NCBI GenBank assembly: GCA_027943335.1
Contig: BSBK01003253.1
Span: 1,256,501 to 1,320,500, forward strand
Length of the DNA stretch: 64,000 nt
Reading direction: 5' to 3'
Source: Chamaecyparis obtusa
Lineage: Eukaryota; Streptophyta; Pinopsida; Cupressales; Cupressaceae
In this document: positions 37,703 through 49,899 of the stretch, piece by piece
How the letters are laid out: each line of letters begins with the position of its first letter
Numbering within the stretch: position 1 is the stretch's first letter
Translations under genes and position numbers: made by a program
The notes under the pieces: generated by a model
Databases searched by the model: none
What the model saw: only the letters and a program-made list of their open reading frames with translations
Told to the model about the DNA's origin: nothing

Positions 37703-38831
37703 TGTTAGAAATAGGAAATACTGAGAGGGGGATGAATTAGTATTTCATAAGCTTTTAATTTTTCCCACTTATGGATATATGAAATTAACTTATAACTTGC
37801 ATAAGAAACTAAACTGAATAATAAGCACAACCATAAAATAAAAGAACTCATAACACCATGTTTGTTCTCGAGGAAACCCTGGCCAAGGGAAAATCCTGGT
37901 GGGGATGATACTCACAAATGATCCACTAATCAAAAGTATCTGGTTAGAGGTATTGACCTTGTTAGGAGTCTGTTACATTCGTATAGTGTCTATGTCCTTG
38001 TTAGAGGACTTAGGCCTTGTTAGAAGCCTCAACCCTGTTAGGAGTTGGTATTACAAAAACATGAATGTATGCAAGATGAGATCACTTCCCAAACATGCAA
38101 TATACAATGATAATCTTTGATACAAAAGGTAGAATACAAAAACCTTTTACTGCTGCTGAATATCTTCAATATTCTAATCTACTTTTGTAGTCTCTTTGCA
38201 CTGATATGATCATGTATCACATTTTACATATTAAATAAATATACATCAATACAATACTTCCTTATAACTTCACATTACATATATTACTTTCTTACTTACA
38301 ACAAGTAGCATTACATTTTACTTTCGTATATACAAGATATTAAAAAATAACCTTGCTATCGACTTACAATTATTTACACACCTCCCAAAACATAAATTCA
38401 CTCCTTTCTTCCTTAGGGTTAACATCTAGGATGTTAGGCCTAATTATTCAAGTCATTATTTTGATAAATAAAATAATCCCTTAACTCAATATAATTAATT
38501 TCTGATTGTTGCTCTATTTTGGCCGGCTCAACATTGTCTCTGTAAAACATTGATATCTTTGTCTGTACATCTCATACACAATCTTGCACTCTTAGATGTA
38601 TCTTTAATATACCTTGGTTATTCTATGTTCAAGTGTGCATGCACTGAAGGTACTTCTGTGAACTTCTCTAATCAAAATAGTCTCTTTGTAGATAGATAAA
38701 CACTATTATACTTACAAAAGTTTCATAAGTTCTCATCCAAAACTTCCTCCTTAGATCATGTTATCTTAACATTGAATATATGTTTCCATAATGACAAAAT
38801 CATGATATCTCATTCAGCCAAATTGCCAACA
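37703..38831 (-). repeat. 5' LTR of the copia-like element nested in element B gag
   Basis: On the minus strand it starts TGTTGGCAATTTGG and ends TATTTCTAACA (1,129 bp), followed by a 2-base spacer and a primer site. It breaks the element B gag frame at RETY. The 5 bp on its outer side are taagt. No partner LTR is found at the low end (about 33900), so the element has lost its 3' part. Confidence 0.8.
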
Positions 38832-39340
38832 TAAGTCTCCCTTATCTTGGCCATCATACCTTTCCAACTGGTTATAGGTTTCTTTCCGTCTTTGACCCTT
38901 TCATCTTGGAAAAATTTCCACCAAGTGAGAGTTGTTCCCCTCAATCATGTTTTAGCTACTCTTACTTTTTTGGCCTCTGTGACACTATCACATTCAAAGT
39001 GATTTTCAAGCCCTCTTATCCATTCATGACAACCTCTGGTTCTATTTTACCACTAAAGAGAGGCATACCTTCCAATGTTTTATTACTAATTTCCTTCAAG
39101 GCTTTCAAAAAATGGTTCTTCTTCAAGCACAAGGTATGGTTCTGGCACTACATCTTCCTCTCCCACCTTTTTACCCTTTTCCTCAATTTCTCTCATCAAC
39201 TCACTCACTTTAGCTATTTGGAGTTGCACTTCTTCCAATTTGGTTACCATCTCTGCCAATTATTCCTTGAGGAGTATATTCTTCTCTCTTTGTTCCTCAA
39301 CATGTTTTTCCAACTTAGCATTATTCACCATCTTGCTTGA
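38832..39340 (-). pseudogene. Element B gag, N-terminal half, interrupted
   Basis: It starts MVNNAKLEKHVEEQREKN with a coiled-coil N-terminus (stop after LLKE). After frame changes it reads through the retrotransposon gag core: GMPLFSG, EWIRGLENHFECDSV and TWWKFFQDERVKDGKKP. It ends at RETY where the nested LTR begins. Capsid-type gag sequences of this form precede protease in Ty3/gypsy elements. The zinc-knuckle half is not found on the far side of the insert. Confidence 0.85.
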
Positions 39341-39390
39341 GTCAACTGATTCGAGTGAATAGATCATTCAAACTTCACAAGCCCAATCTT

Positions 39391-39405
39391 GGGACTCTGA
39401 TACCA
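39391..39405 (-). other. Primer binding site of element B (tRNA-iMet type)
   Basis: The minus strand reads TGGTATCAGAGTCCC, three bases inside the LTR end. Confidence 0.9.
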
Positions 39406-39408
39406 ATC

Positions 39409-40972
39409 TGATAGGAGTGGTCTTACTCTCCAACTAGGAGTCTATTTGACTCACTTTCTAGGTCTCTTCAATAGACCTTCCTAGGGCTTCTCCAACCCTA
39501 GTTCCCAAATGCAAGTCACTTAGAACACTAGCCTTCCAACCAAGACTCTTCCTATCATTAATTGTGTCAATAATCGCTGAAAGTTACATGGGGATTTCTA
39601 GTCACCTATGTCAACTTTCTCACCCAGACTTGCAGGGTTGAATTTCAATGTCCTTAGGTTACATAATTACTATCTTAACAATCTAGCACATCCACCCATT
39701 CTCCTTCCCATCAGGTTCCTACAAACTAGGAATTAGGCCTAGTTTTCCTTGTAGCCATGTCCAAGTAAAAATTAGGGATTCCTTCAAATTTTGTCTTAAG
39801 GATCCCCAAAACTGATCATGGATTCTGACACCCTTTTTGGTTTTATGAATGAATTTTAAGGTTAGGGTTCTTCAACCTTTCTGTAAAGTACCTTTCTTCA
39901 ATTAGGGACACAGTACGTCCTTAAAAGTAGGCCTAAAAAGTCATGGTCCTAGCTTTTCCTTCACAGTCTGATGAGAACATGTCTTGGGGATCCACCATTT
40001 CTTGGAGATTTTATTCTTTGTGGATTCAACATGCTCTAACTCTTAGATGGAAACAATGTATCCAACCCTACATAATACAACCTTTGGTCCTTGATTTCCC
40101 TAGTTAGGCTATTGCCAAGCTTGCCTAGGGAAAGAGCTCATAATTCCACCTTTGCACTTCTACAAACAAAAAAAAAAAGAAGTCTTAAATACATGGACCC
40201 CTCTTACATTCCCACCAGGTACATTTTTTTCCATGGTCTTAGGAAGCTTGAGAGGCCATTTTATATAGACAGTTCAAAATGGAACAAGAAACCCGTAACT
40301 TCAAGAAAATTTAAAAGAACCTATATCTAATGAAATATTTATACCAAACTAATTACATGAATAGTTGTCACAACACCATAACATTTTATTACATTGAAAA
40401 GAAACAACAACTCTATTCCATTTACAAGTATCTCAATCCAAAAGTAGATGGTCACAGTCACATAGCAGTATGAAAAATAAAAGTAATCTTGACCAACCTC
40501 ATGAATTGGTCATGGAAGGTCTTAAATAGCTTCCTCCACCTTGGTTCATCAGCCCTAACTGACCTATCCTTTCTTTTAGGTCTAAAACTCCATTTAGGAC
40601 AAAGTTGTCGAGTAACTTTTGTAACTTTTGCAAAAATGTAAAGTTTCTATGAGAAAATTTTCTTAGGCTCTTACCTAAATGGTTCTAAGTATTTTTTGAC
40701 TCCATGACTAACTCATTTAGACTTATAAACTAAAATTTAAGAATCTAAACACTCCAAAATCAACTTCCTATGGACCTAGAGGTTCCATTCCACTGTTTGA
40801 CCCTAGTGTCCTCTAGGACTTTACAATGAGTGGATGGACCAATAGACCTCTAAATCTTATCCTAGAAAACCCTAACACATCAAAAAATTTCCTAATCTTT
40901 CCTAATTAACCTAGTCAACTAGGAAAGCAACATCACAACCAAAGAAGGGCTCTGACCCTTGGTGCTCCTACA
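39409..40972 (-). repeat. 5' LTR of element B (1,564 bp)
   Basis: On the minus strand it starts TGTAGGAGCACC and ends CCACTCCTATCA, which gives near-inverted termini, with the primer site just inside. Its first 560 bp are shared with the truncated 3' LTR. It abuts an RPA1-like coding sequence directly. Confidence 0.88.
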
Positions 40973-40997
40973 CCAAAAATGATAGAAGAATTAGCAG

Positions 40998-41920
40998 GCT
41001 GAGTGTAGATATATCAAATGGGTGTAAACAAGAATTGAAGTGTTGGAATTAAGAGGTCATGATCACAAAGGTTGAGCCTTGAATCATCTATTAAAGTGAT
41101 TTATAAATCACTATTAAGCTTATTGTAAAACTTATTTGTTGTTTTGACAGTACCATGAGATAATGTATATAACACTCCCAACTTGAACTTGTTGAAAATG
41201 GAGGTCTCCAATTGCATTGAAGCAAGTGAAACTAACTTTATTTTTCTCACAATCAATCAAATCAAAACTAGACATCTTTCCATCACCATTTTTGTTGTTG
41301 AAGTAGTGAATTTCCTTCTTCATAGTCACACAACCTTTTATCATCCACTGCATTTGAAATGGATTCAAGAACTTGATAGCAGTAATAGTAGTGGGGGGAG
41401 GTTTCTTTCACAAAGATGCATGCAAGACAAACATAAATTTAGCAGGATTGGGGTGTTTAGATGCAACAGATCTACCACATTTGTGCATGTATCCAATGAA
41501 GGTCCTACATGATGTTGTACAAGTTTGTCTGGTTCTTTGAAGAAGGTGGGATCACCTATGATATCATGATTCAAGCAAGAAACCTCTAATTAATAATCCA
41601 CCTATGAATTTATTAGATATGTACAATTAGTATTGTGCTATATTTGTGCAAGAAAAAGAAAATGGTTTATTACAATAAATAACAAGTAGGTATTGGCTCA
41701 CCTAGAGTCGCAAATAGTAGGAATAGTGAATCCTTTGAGTTGTATTATAGACCCATTCTGGAGTTTCCCTATTGTTATGAGGTCATTAAAACTACTTGGA
41801 AAGGTTTATTTTTGTATGTATAGCCCATTAGGGAGCTCTAACTTGTATCTAATTGTCAAGCTAGTTCCTTGACCAAATTTTGCAATGGAAAATAGTTGAA
41901 GAAGCATATGTACATCTAAG
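40998..41920 (-). pseudogene. RPA1-like (replication protein A large subunit) pseudogene fragment
   Basis: RPA1 is the large subunit of the single-strand DNA-binding complex. The first exon (about 41920-41702, ending at a GTGAGCC donor) matches the N-terminal OB fold: LQLFSIAKFGQ, RYKLELPNGLYIQ, a stop, then NDLITIGKLQNGSIIQLKGF. The second begins at about 41590 with HDIIGDPTFF. After a frameshift it enters DNA-binding domain A: FLNPFQMQWMIKGCVT, GDGKMSSFDLIDCEKNKVSF, TCFNAIGDLHFQQVQVGSV. It shifts frame again to SHGTVKTTNKFYNKLNSDL, a stop, and LLIPTLQFLFTPI. The order and spacing follow plant RPA1 closely. The remaining OB folds are missing because the LTR of element B begins right after. 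The retained intron argues against a processed copy. Plant Helitrons can carry RPA1-like genes, so such an origin is possible. Confidence 0.85.
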
Positions 41921-44900
41921 TTGTCATTTTTTATAAGTTTTATCACATTCTTTTTCAAAGAGTGATACATAGTTTAAAGGAAAGGTGTCCAACCTATAAA
42001 TTTGCATTAGTGTTAAGAAGTATGTGGAATAAAAGTACAACCAAACTATATAAAATTTCAAGGACTATGCAAATAAATATAGTAAATAAATAATATGTTG
42101 TTCTAAATCTACATTAAAATGGATGAAGTAACCATGAAAAATGTAACGACATATGTCCAGAAATATGTTGGCAGGTAAATATAAACCATGAAGTATTTTC
42201 CACACAACATGTATTAGATATGCTTGGAACATTAAACATTTTGTACACATCTGTTATTACTAAAATGAGTTGGAAAAAGGTAAGTTGCAATGGATAAAAA
42301 GATAAATGATAAGAAGACGCACCTTCACCCAATATCTAGAGAGGAGTTATTTGTAGGGTTTGGTAGGGACATACAAGTGTGTTCCTATAGATGGGAAGAG
42401 AAGGAAAAAAAATGTTATAAAATATAATTAAATAGATACTTTGATGAAAGATGGACCCGATAAATAAATTGTTAGTAGTTGTTAAGAAAAACAAAAATCA
42501 CAATCAAACAAATTGCCATTTTATTACCTAAGAGCGAAAATTCAATTTAAAAAGGTATGCATTAATATTTTTAATTCGCAATGTAGAGATTAAATATTAT
42601 AAGTATAGAACATGAAATATGTTGTAGGAGTATTAAAAAATGTGGAAGCATAGGTGGAAATGAGGTGGAACAAATAGTATGGCTCTAATTTAAAGCATCC
42701 CAACTGAGGTAACAACTTAAATGTGAATTTATATTCCATATAAAAAATGGATAAAGCCAAAAATCAACATAAAAGTGTGTAAAATATAGAACTTGAAACT
42801 TTTTATAGAAACATGTCTTCGAAAATGGAATAGAATAAATATTGGGTATGCAAATCAAATAGTGTGTATTGTACACACAAATGGATTGTCATTTTTTAGT
42901 ACAGTCAAAAGAAAGGGTTGGAATGAGCATATAAAAGAATTTTTTTTAGAAATAGACATCGTACATTTGTATTTCAAGTGGAATCAAATTGGTACAAAGT
43001 TCACTTACATCATTAATTAATGGAACATAAGAAGTAAGTGTAAGGTTTTTCTAATTACAAGAGGCCTAAAAATTCAAAATTTCTCTCATATAAGAGTAGT
43101 GTAAGTTGAAACATGTAGGTAAACTAGAAATGTAGCTACATCAATGTACAATGCACTAATTGCAGTTGAGGTAGGCCTAAAATGCACATGGAATAGTCAG
43201 AGCATTGCCTTCTCCATAGTATTCATCACAATACATCTCCCTGAGGAATGTACAAACTCTTGAATATTTCACATACTTTGCATGCATTTCCTAGAGCGTT
43301 TCTTTCATTTTCATTATTTTAAACTCTTTTACATCACAGGTACGAGCGCTAGTGACTTTTAGTCATTGAACATGCTGCTGACAATTAACCAGAAGACTAC
43401 TTGGTAAATTTTGAATTTCCATTTCAGGATAAACAAGTTAGTTGTTAGACAAGTTTGAGCCACTTGATGGGGTTGGAACACTGATTTCCAAGGTACTACT
43501 CAAAATATCAATAATTTGATTTTGTTGCAAATAATTTTCCATGAGAAAAAACAAAAAACAAAAATTTTAAATCTATTGAAGAAACTTGCAAGCAATAGTT
43601 AGAGTCCTTATTTGTTGGAGAGAAGATGTGTCGGTTAAAACTAACTCTTGTAAACTAAACCCAGTTCCCCCAAGGAAAAACCTTTTTTGTGAGAATCAGA
43701 AATGAGATTTCTAGACAAAAAAATCAACATTTATGATTAATTAATAAAAAAATGGAAATAGGGGAAAATAAATTAATTCAGTTGTCTATTGTTCTAGACT
43801 TATAGCTATCAAAAGTTATAAAAAAATCTAATGGTTTTTTATTTATCTCCACGTACATTTCAAGAAAAAATTAGATCAAAATTATCTCTTCATAGATCTT
43901 GATAAATTTCTTGTGTAACTCTGAGAAGAACAAATCAAGATTATAAAACTGATTTTGGACTTACAAAGAGTACAAATATGTGATTATCCAATTCATAAAC
44001 CTGACCTATGATATTTCATGTTTAAATTTCACGATTTCTCTGATATGATTAAGTTTCACAACGGATGTAAGAGGGAGGTCCCTAATTTCATATTCTCATT
44101 GATGTTTGCATCCTATATAAATTTAGATTTGTGGAGCATCTAGTACATTTAAATTTATGATTTTGGTTATAATGCAAACAACTATAATTACAAGAACATA
44201 TAATCAAATGATTTATAGTATAGTATATGATCTAATATGATAAGGTTACAAATGAGGTTATTTTACTGAAAATAGAAATATAGTGTGGGAAAATTTCAAC
44301 ATAATTGGTGCTAAACAAGGACAATGATAAAAAAATGTGAACAAAAAAGAACTTAAAAAGGGTCAAAACAGGTCAGTATGAGCCTAGTAATACAATAATG
44401 TTTTAGATCATAAATAAAAATAATATATATCACCAAATAATCTTCACTTTGGTAATCAGTGAAATCTAAATATTTTGGTAATACTTTTGAGTCAATTCAT
44501 TGAAGACATGAATTCAGTCTAAAATTTGAATTTCGTTTAACAAATGAATTATGCCTAAGAGTGGAAGTGACTGAACTATTCTACAATGCAAGGTTGTGAG
44601 AGCTTCACTTTTAAGAAGCAACCTATTATGAGCCTGAAATTGAAGACAGAATTTATTTAACATTTGGAACAAGGTTTTGTTCATATTAGATTTGGGACTG
44701 ATAAATTCCATATATAATATTTTTATGTTGCAGATTGTCATTTTATAGTAATCTAAAAATAATGGACAAACTTTGAAAATACATTTTTTCTCAGAATCTG
44801 AAAGACAACCATGTCCCTCTCAAATCAAGAATATGAGTTTCAAGGGAGAATGTTAACAAATGTCATAATTATTTAAAGAATAGAGGAGAAAACACAACTG

Positions 44901-46089
44901 AAATTTTAAAACCATCGAAATGTAACTCATGGGTGTTGAAACACAAATTGACAACCCACTAGATTTAGGAATATCTTTGCTAACAAAAATATGTACAGAA
45001 GTAACAATTACTTATTTGTTTCGAGTTCCATATTGACTTATGCAAAAACTAGCAAACAATGGGACTACTCATAAAAATGGAGATGCCCTCTAAATTTCAA
45101 TAGAATTTTGATTGAATTTTTAAAACTATATGCCAATATCTCATCACATTAGAAAAAAAAAAAAAGTATTCCAAGCCTAAATGCTCCCAAACAACACTTT
45201 TCTCCCTATTAGCTTCAACAATAATAAACTGACAAAAAGACTAATGTCCATTTTAAATTTTAAAAATTTCCAAAATATTTCTGAACAAACTCATTCATAA
45301 TAGTAAACAATATGAACAATGCCTATTGAAAAGAAAACCTACATTGATCAAACAGAGTGAGATTTCAAGCCTTAAAACTAAAAGTTATCATAGTGCAAAG
45401 TTTGACAAGTAAGTTATCAACATAAAAATTGATAGTTTTGTATTTAGTCCTTTTCGTACAACGGTTGTAAAGGAAGCCTCTTTTTAAAATAAATACCCTA
45501 CTGTGATCTTTATATTGTCATTTTGCGAAATAGTTCATGTGCCTACAAGTTTCAAATAGAAAAAGACAATTTTGCACAGAGATAAACACTCACTAAATAT
45601 TGTGCAAAAAATTTCACATTTCCTTTCATTATGTTAGTGTAGATGACAAAAATAGGCACAGTTTGCAGGAAACTTACTATGCAAGCCTACCCAAAAAACT
45701 AAACTAATCTGATCTCTGTCTGGCTAGGGATATCTAACATAATGGACGCCTTGAGTAGAAGAATACTTTTAATACATTTGATTTCATAGAGGAACTGTAC
45801 ATTGCAAAAATGATGCCAAAGAAGCATCAAAATCTAAAATGAAACCAATGGGCATGGACAAAAAACTAGAGATTTATTTTACCTGGGTGGATTATTATAG
45901 AAAGGATGGTAGTTATCCATACCTAAAAGATCAAAAAAGGAATTATATAAAAGATGATCACCATGGAGGATTGACAAGTCACGTTGGCCTAGATGTGACA
46001 TGAGCATAGTTGAGTGTACCACTATTGACCAAGGATGACTACAAATATGATAAGTTTGTGTTTTTAAAGGGCCAATTTAGCAAGGAGTC
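41921..46089. other. AT-rich spacer without recognisable gene
   Basis: A weak minus-strand coding hint at about 43180-43330 (for example KYVKYSRVCTFLREMYCDEY) has no family I recognise. No first exon of the RPA1-like gene could be identified. Confidence 0.45.
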
Positions 46090-46520
46090 ATAACCAACCC
46101 TTGAAAGTTACTTCTTCTCCTATCTCCCAAAGTGCGCATATATGATATAGGAAAAGGCTACTCCCACCAGTGGTTCCACGAATGATATGTTGGTCACTGC
46201 AAAGAAAACACTCCAGTGAACATTATTGTAAACATGGTTCGAGAAAAACATATCAGTGGGTAGCAATTGCATAGAAAAATGCACAAACACATATGAATAC
46301 CTGTAAGAGGGGTGTTTGAATGCAGTTCTCAGGCCCCTAGAAGGAAACACATATTTTGTCAAAATTCAGATTGCTTTTGATTGTCGATAAAATGAATAGT
46401 GCAAATCGTTCACATTTGTAATGGTGATCGGAGGAAGAGATACTTTAATGAGAACCCTTTTTGTAGGTGTGAATGTAGCTCAGAAGTAAATGTACTAAGG
46501 GTACCTGAAACAACACACCA
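46090..46520 (-). other. Possible exon-like segments, unidentified
   Basis: The minus strand shows a tttcag acceptor-like site near 46500, a donor-like acagGTATTC near 46300 and a tttgcag acceptor near 46200. An 80-codon open stretch (NISFVEPLVGVAFSYIIYAH) overlaps. No known protein is recognised; this may be chance. Confidence 0.2.
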
Positions 46521-49264
46521 TGATTAAAAAGCCAACAATGCATTATGTGCACTACACATAGAATAATTACCATCATCAACTTCTTTAGAGGATGAACATG
46601 TGCAAGAATATAGATAGGGTTTCCCTCACCAAATTAGGGTTTAGGCCAAGTAGGGAACCTGCAACCATTGTAAATCAAGAACAAAATACTAAAATAGATC
46701 AACATGGTAGAAGGTCGATCCCTTGTATATGGATCACATAGCTCTTCAATTTTGGATGTAGAGGTCGAGCCAACAACTCAATGAGACCGTTGACACCCTA
46801 ATCAATTTCTACAAAGTTGTACGCTTAGAAGAAGTGTAGATCCATTAAATTAGTATAAGATCATATATAAAATATATATTTTTATTAATATAATAATTTT
46901 AAAAATATATATCTATAGATAAATAATGACTTGGGAATCTAAATATTTTTATTTTATTCAATCAATGTAAAAAAATATTTAGTCTTACAATCAAATAGAA
47001 CTTTACTAATATAGATCTTCTTTAAAATGTTATAATTATTTTTAATATTTATCTCATATTTTTATTTTTAGAGCTCAAATTAGCTCCCGTGTTTAATGTG
47101 TTTAAGTATTTTAACACAAATTTAAGAATATTTTATGAAATTAAAAAAATTCAAATAAGTTAATAAAAATTCTATAAAATTCTATAAAATTATTCTTATT
47201 ATTTAGATTTTAAAATAATTATGTTTTAGTATTAGAAGGACAAATTCATATGGATAGGTCATAGATTAAAAAAATTGTTTGATATAGCTTTATTTATACA
47301 GTGAACATGTATTTTTAATATTTAATTAAATAAATATTTTGTATTCTTAAAGATATAAAATTGAAGGAAAATATTATTCATGAAAAAAAGAGTATAGGTG
47401 CAATATTTAGAAACTTTTGCACTAAATAGGAATGGTATATGTATATATATAATTATAATACTATTAAACAACTTTTAAAAATATATATAATAAATAATTG
47501 TTAGTTGTTAATAAATAAATTATTTTTAAAATAATGTATTTGAATTTTAATAATAAATTATATGTATAATATTTTTATTTTATTCATTATATTATTGTCA
47601 ATGGAATGAGGTTGTCTTCAAATGGCAATGTCATAAGATCCTCATGTTGAGATCCATGTTTGAACCTTTCTAAGTGACATCTATGTTTCACACAATGTCA
47701 CAAGATCTAGTATCCCCTTTGTAGCAACAGTTAGATTAAAATGTAATTTTATTCTATATTATATTAAAATTTTAATAATGTGATTATTTAACTTTTAAAA
47801 ATACATATCTAGATAATATTTTTAAATTTTTCATTTAATATACATCTTAAAATCAATTAATTATGTTTCATAAATATTTTAATATAATATTTATTAAAAT
47901 ATTTAAATATATTATTAACCATTAATATATTATATTTATTATTTTATAAATATAAATTTTAAAGATAATAAAATATATTATTTTTAAATGATAAAATAAC
48001 TTATATAATATTCATATTCATATTCATATTCATATTCATATTCATGTCAAATAGCATAAAAATCTCACGTAACCCTAAAATGTTTGAAATTTAGAATTTC
48101 TTTAAAATAGTAATTTTAAATATTTAGAACTGCACCATATTCCTTGAAAAGGAGGAGTGTATGGAAATGATCTCTGCTATCCAGATTTCCCTGACTTATT
48201 GACTGAGATAAATTTGATACGTGTCTAAACAGATCTCCAACCTTTTTACGGTGGGCCCGCGGTTGTCCCTCTTAGTTTGAACTGCAATTAATTAAACCAT
48301 GACAATTGCGGTGGTAAAGAATTGTCTCATTTGAAGGTCCACGAAAATTTTAAATAACTTTCTTAAATGTATTATTTGGATTTTTTTTCTTTTCTTTATA
48401 TTTTTTTTGAATTGTTCAATAAAATAAATATTAGTTTTTATAACTTTTAGTTTTTTTCCAATTTAAAAAATGCAAAATACAAGATTTAAATTGTCATGAT
48501 TTATTAGTTGATTGGAGATTGTTTCTAACTTTGATTGTGTATCATTTTTGTTTTCAATTCAAAGATTTACATTTACATTTTGTAGCTATCTATTACAGTG
48601 TTGAATGAACAAGGATTAATGGTTCATTTCATATTTCATGTAGAACAAAATAAACAATTAATTGCAAATAAAAATTACTTATTAAAATATTTTAAAATGT
48701 CACATTAATGTTTATACAACATTAATACATATTTGATAATTAACATGAAATGTTCAACAATACCACTCTTAAATAATGAAATTAGTATTGTCATCAATAT
48801 GAATATTCAAGTATTCTCACTCAATACAATAAAAATTGTTATTTATCAGAAGTCATTCCATCTCTCACATATATTATGTTAGAAATGTTTAGTTTGGAGA
48901 CATCAACTATATAATGCTCTCTAAAGTTGTAAAATAAAAATCTAGATGTGAGGCTCACCCATGTGAAAAATCTAAGAGCAGGGTAAATAATAATACAATT
49001 GGAAAAAACATTCAAAATATTTAAAAGAAAAATCAAAAGACTTTATAAATAATACATGAAAAATTAAATATTTTATAATTTTAGATACAAAATAGGATAG
49101 ATAGCACTCATATAATTGCATAAAAGTATATACTTTTATAAAACTCACCAAAAAAAATGCATATGAACATCCAAGAATCTTAAGAATATATTAAAATTAG
49201 AACTACGCAACATTGCCTATAAAAATTTATATATTTTGTTTGAACAATTTAAAACTATGATTAA
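46521..49264. other. Very AT-rich spacer
   Basis: 46850-48130 is almost only A and T. A locally GC-richer 120 bp lies at about 48190-48310 (gtgggcccgcggttg) with no gene attached. Nothing else is recognisable. Confidence 0.5.
48007..48045. repeat. Hexanucleotide repeat (atattc)n
   Basis: About six tandem copies of a 6-bp unit (attcat) lie inside AT-rich DNA. Confidence 0.9.
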
Positions 49265-49270
49265 GGGGGT

Positions 49271-49465
49271 GGGGGTCTAGCTCAATTAGTGAGAGATTTT
49301 TGTTGTGAAGCACAAGGTTGTGAGGTCCAATTCCCCCCAATCCATGTGGTACTAGACCTGATGTGTCACACCAGTGTCACTGGTCATATTAAAATGTTTA
49401 CTCGGTGTACTATAGTTTATAGGGCCCGTGTTATACCTGATTCCTAGCGTCTCAAAAATAAAATA
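49271..49465 (+). mobile_element. tRNA-derived SINE-like unit
   Basis: The start gggggtctagctcaattag resembles a tRNA 5' part with a pol III A box (TAGCTCAATTAG, 49278-49289). A B-box-like AGGTCCAATTCC follows about 33 bp later (49322-49333). Then comes a non-tRNA body that ends near an A-rich stretch (ctcaaaaataaaata). It does not fold into a full tRNA with normal arms, so it is a SINE head and not a tRNA gene. Flanking duplications were not found. Confidence 0.55.
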
Positions 49466-49583
49466 CCGAATTTAAAAATTATCTACCCCAGTTTATATGA
49501 AGAATAAAAAAATTATCACATATCAACGGATTTTCAAAAAATAATAAAAAGTAAGAAATACTCAAAAAATAAAACTAATTTAC

Positions 49584-49655
49584 CTAAAAATGGACCTTGC
49601 AAAGTATATGGACAAGATAAAAATGGACCTTGCATAGTATATGGATAAGAAGATA
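49584..49655. repeat. 33-bp tandem duplication
   Basis: Two consecutive copies of a unit beginning aaaaatggaccttgca and containing agtatatgga, with two substitutions. It lies just before the LINE ORF1 remnant. Confidence 0.8.
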
Positions 49656-49899
49656 TTGCTAACAACATTTCCTTGAGATAGCATTAGAGACAACTAACGG
49701 ATTGAAGGAAGACAAGTAAACTAGACTTCACATATGCTAGCTAAAGCCCTAGCAGTGAGTGGTGTTGTCTTATTTGTTGTGCATAGTTATAGAGCATGGA
49801 AACTGCTCTATTACTGGGGCAGAGGAGAGTGAAAAGGGGAAGAATGATTTGATTAAAGGGAAAGAGGGGCCAAGACATCAAATGAAGACTTAGTCAATG

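Larger units (their letters stand above)
30725..40972 (-). mobile_element. Element B: remains of a second Ty3/gypsy chromovirus, rearranged
   Basis: On the minus strand the order is: 5' LTR (40972 to 39409), initiator-Met primer site, gag N-terminal half, a large foreign insert (38831 down to about 32100), the integrase end with chromodomain, polypurine tract, and a truncated 3' LTR (31315 to about 30725). The two LTR copies share about 560-585 bp, including the start TGTAGGAGCACC. The gag C-terminal half, protease, RT, RNase H and first part of integrase are gone. A simple nested insertion does not explain the loss, so deletion or recombination is needed. The bases beyond the 5' LTR are ccaaa (40973-40977); no matching duplication is found at the truncated end. 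Confidence 0.75.

Noticed and set aside
33546..38831. A complete copia-like element bounded by 33546-33886 and 37703-38831
   Set aside because: The two LTR-like sequences are not homologous to each other, so they cannot be the LTR pair of one element.
49271..49345. A functional tRNA gene
   Set aside because: A- and B-box-like words are present but the acceptor, D and anticodon arms do not pair properly, and a non-tRNA body follows. A SINE head fits better.
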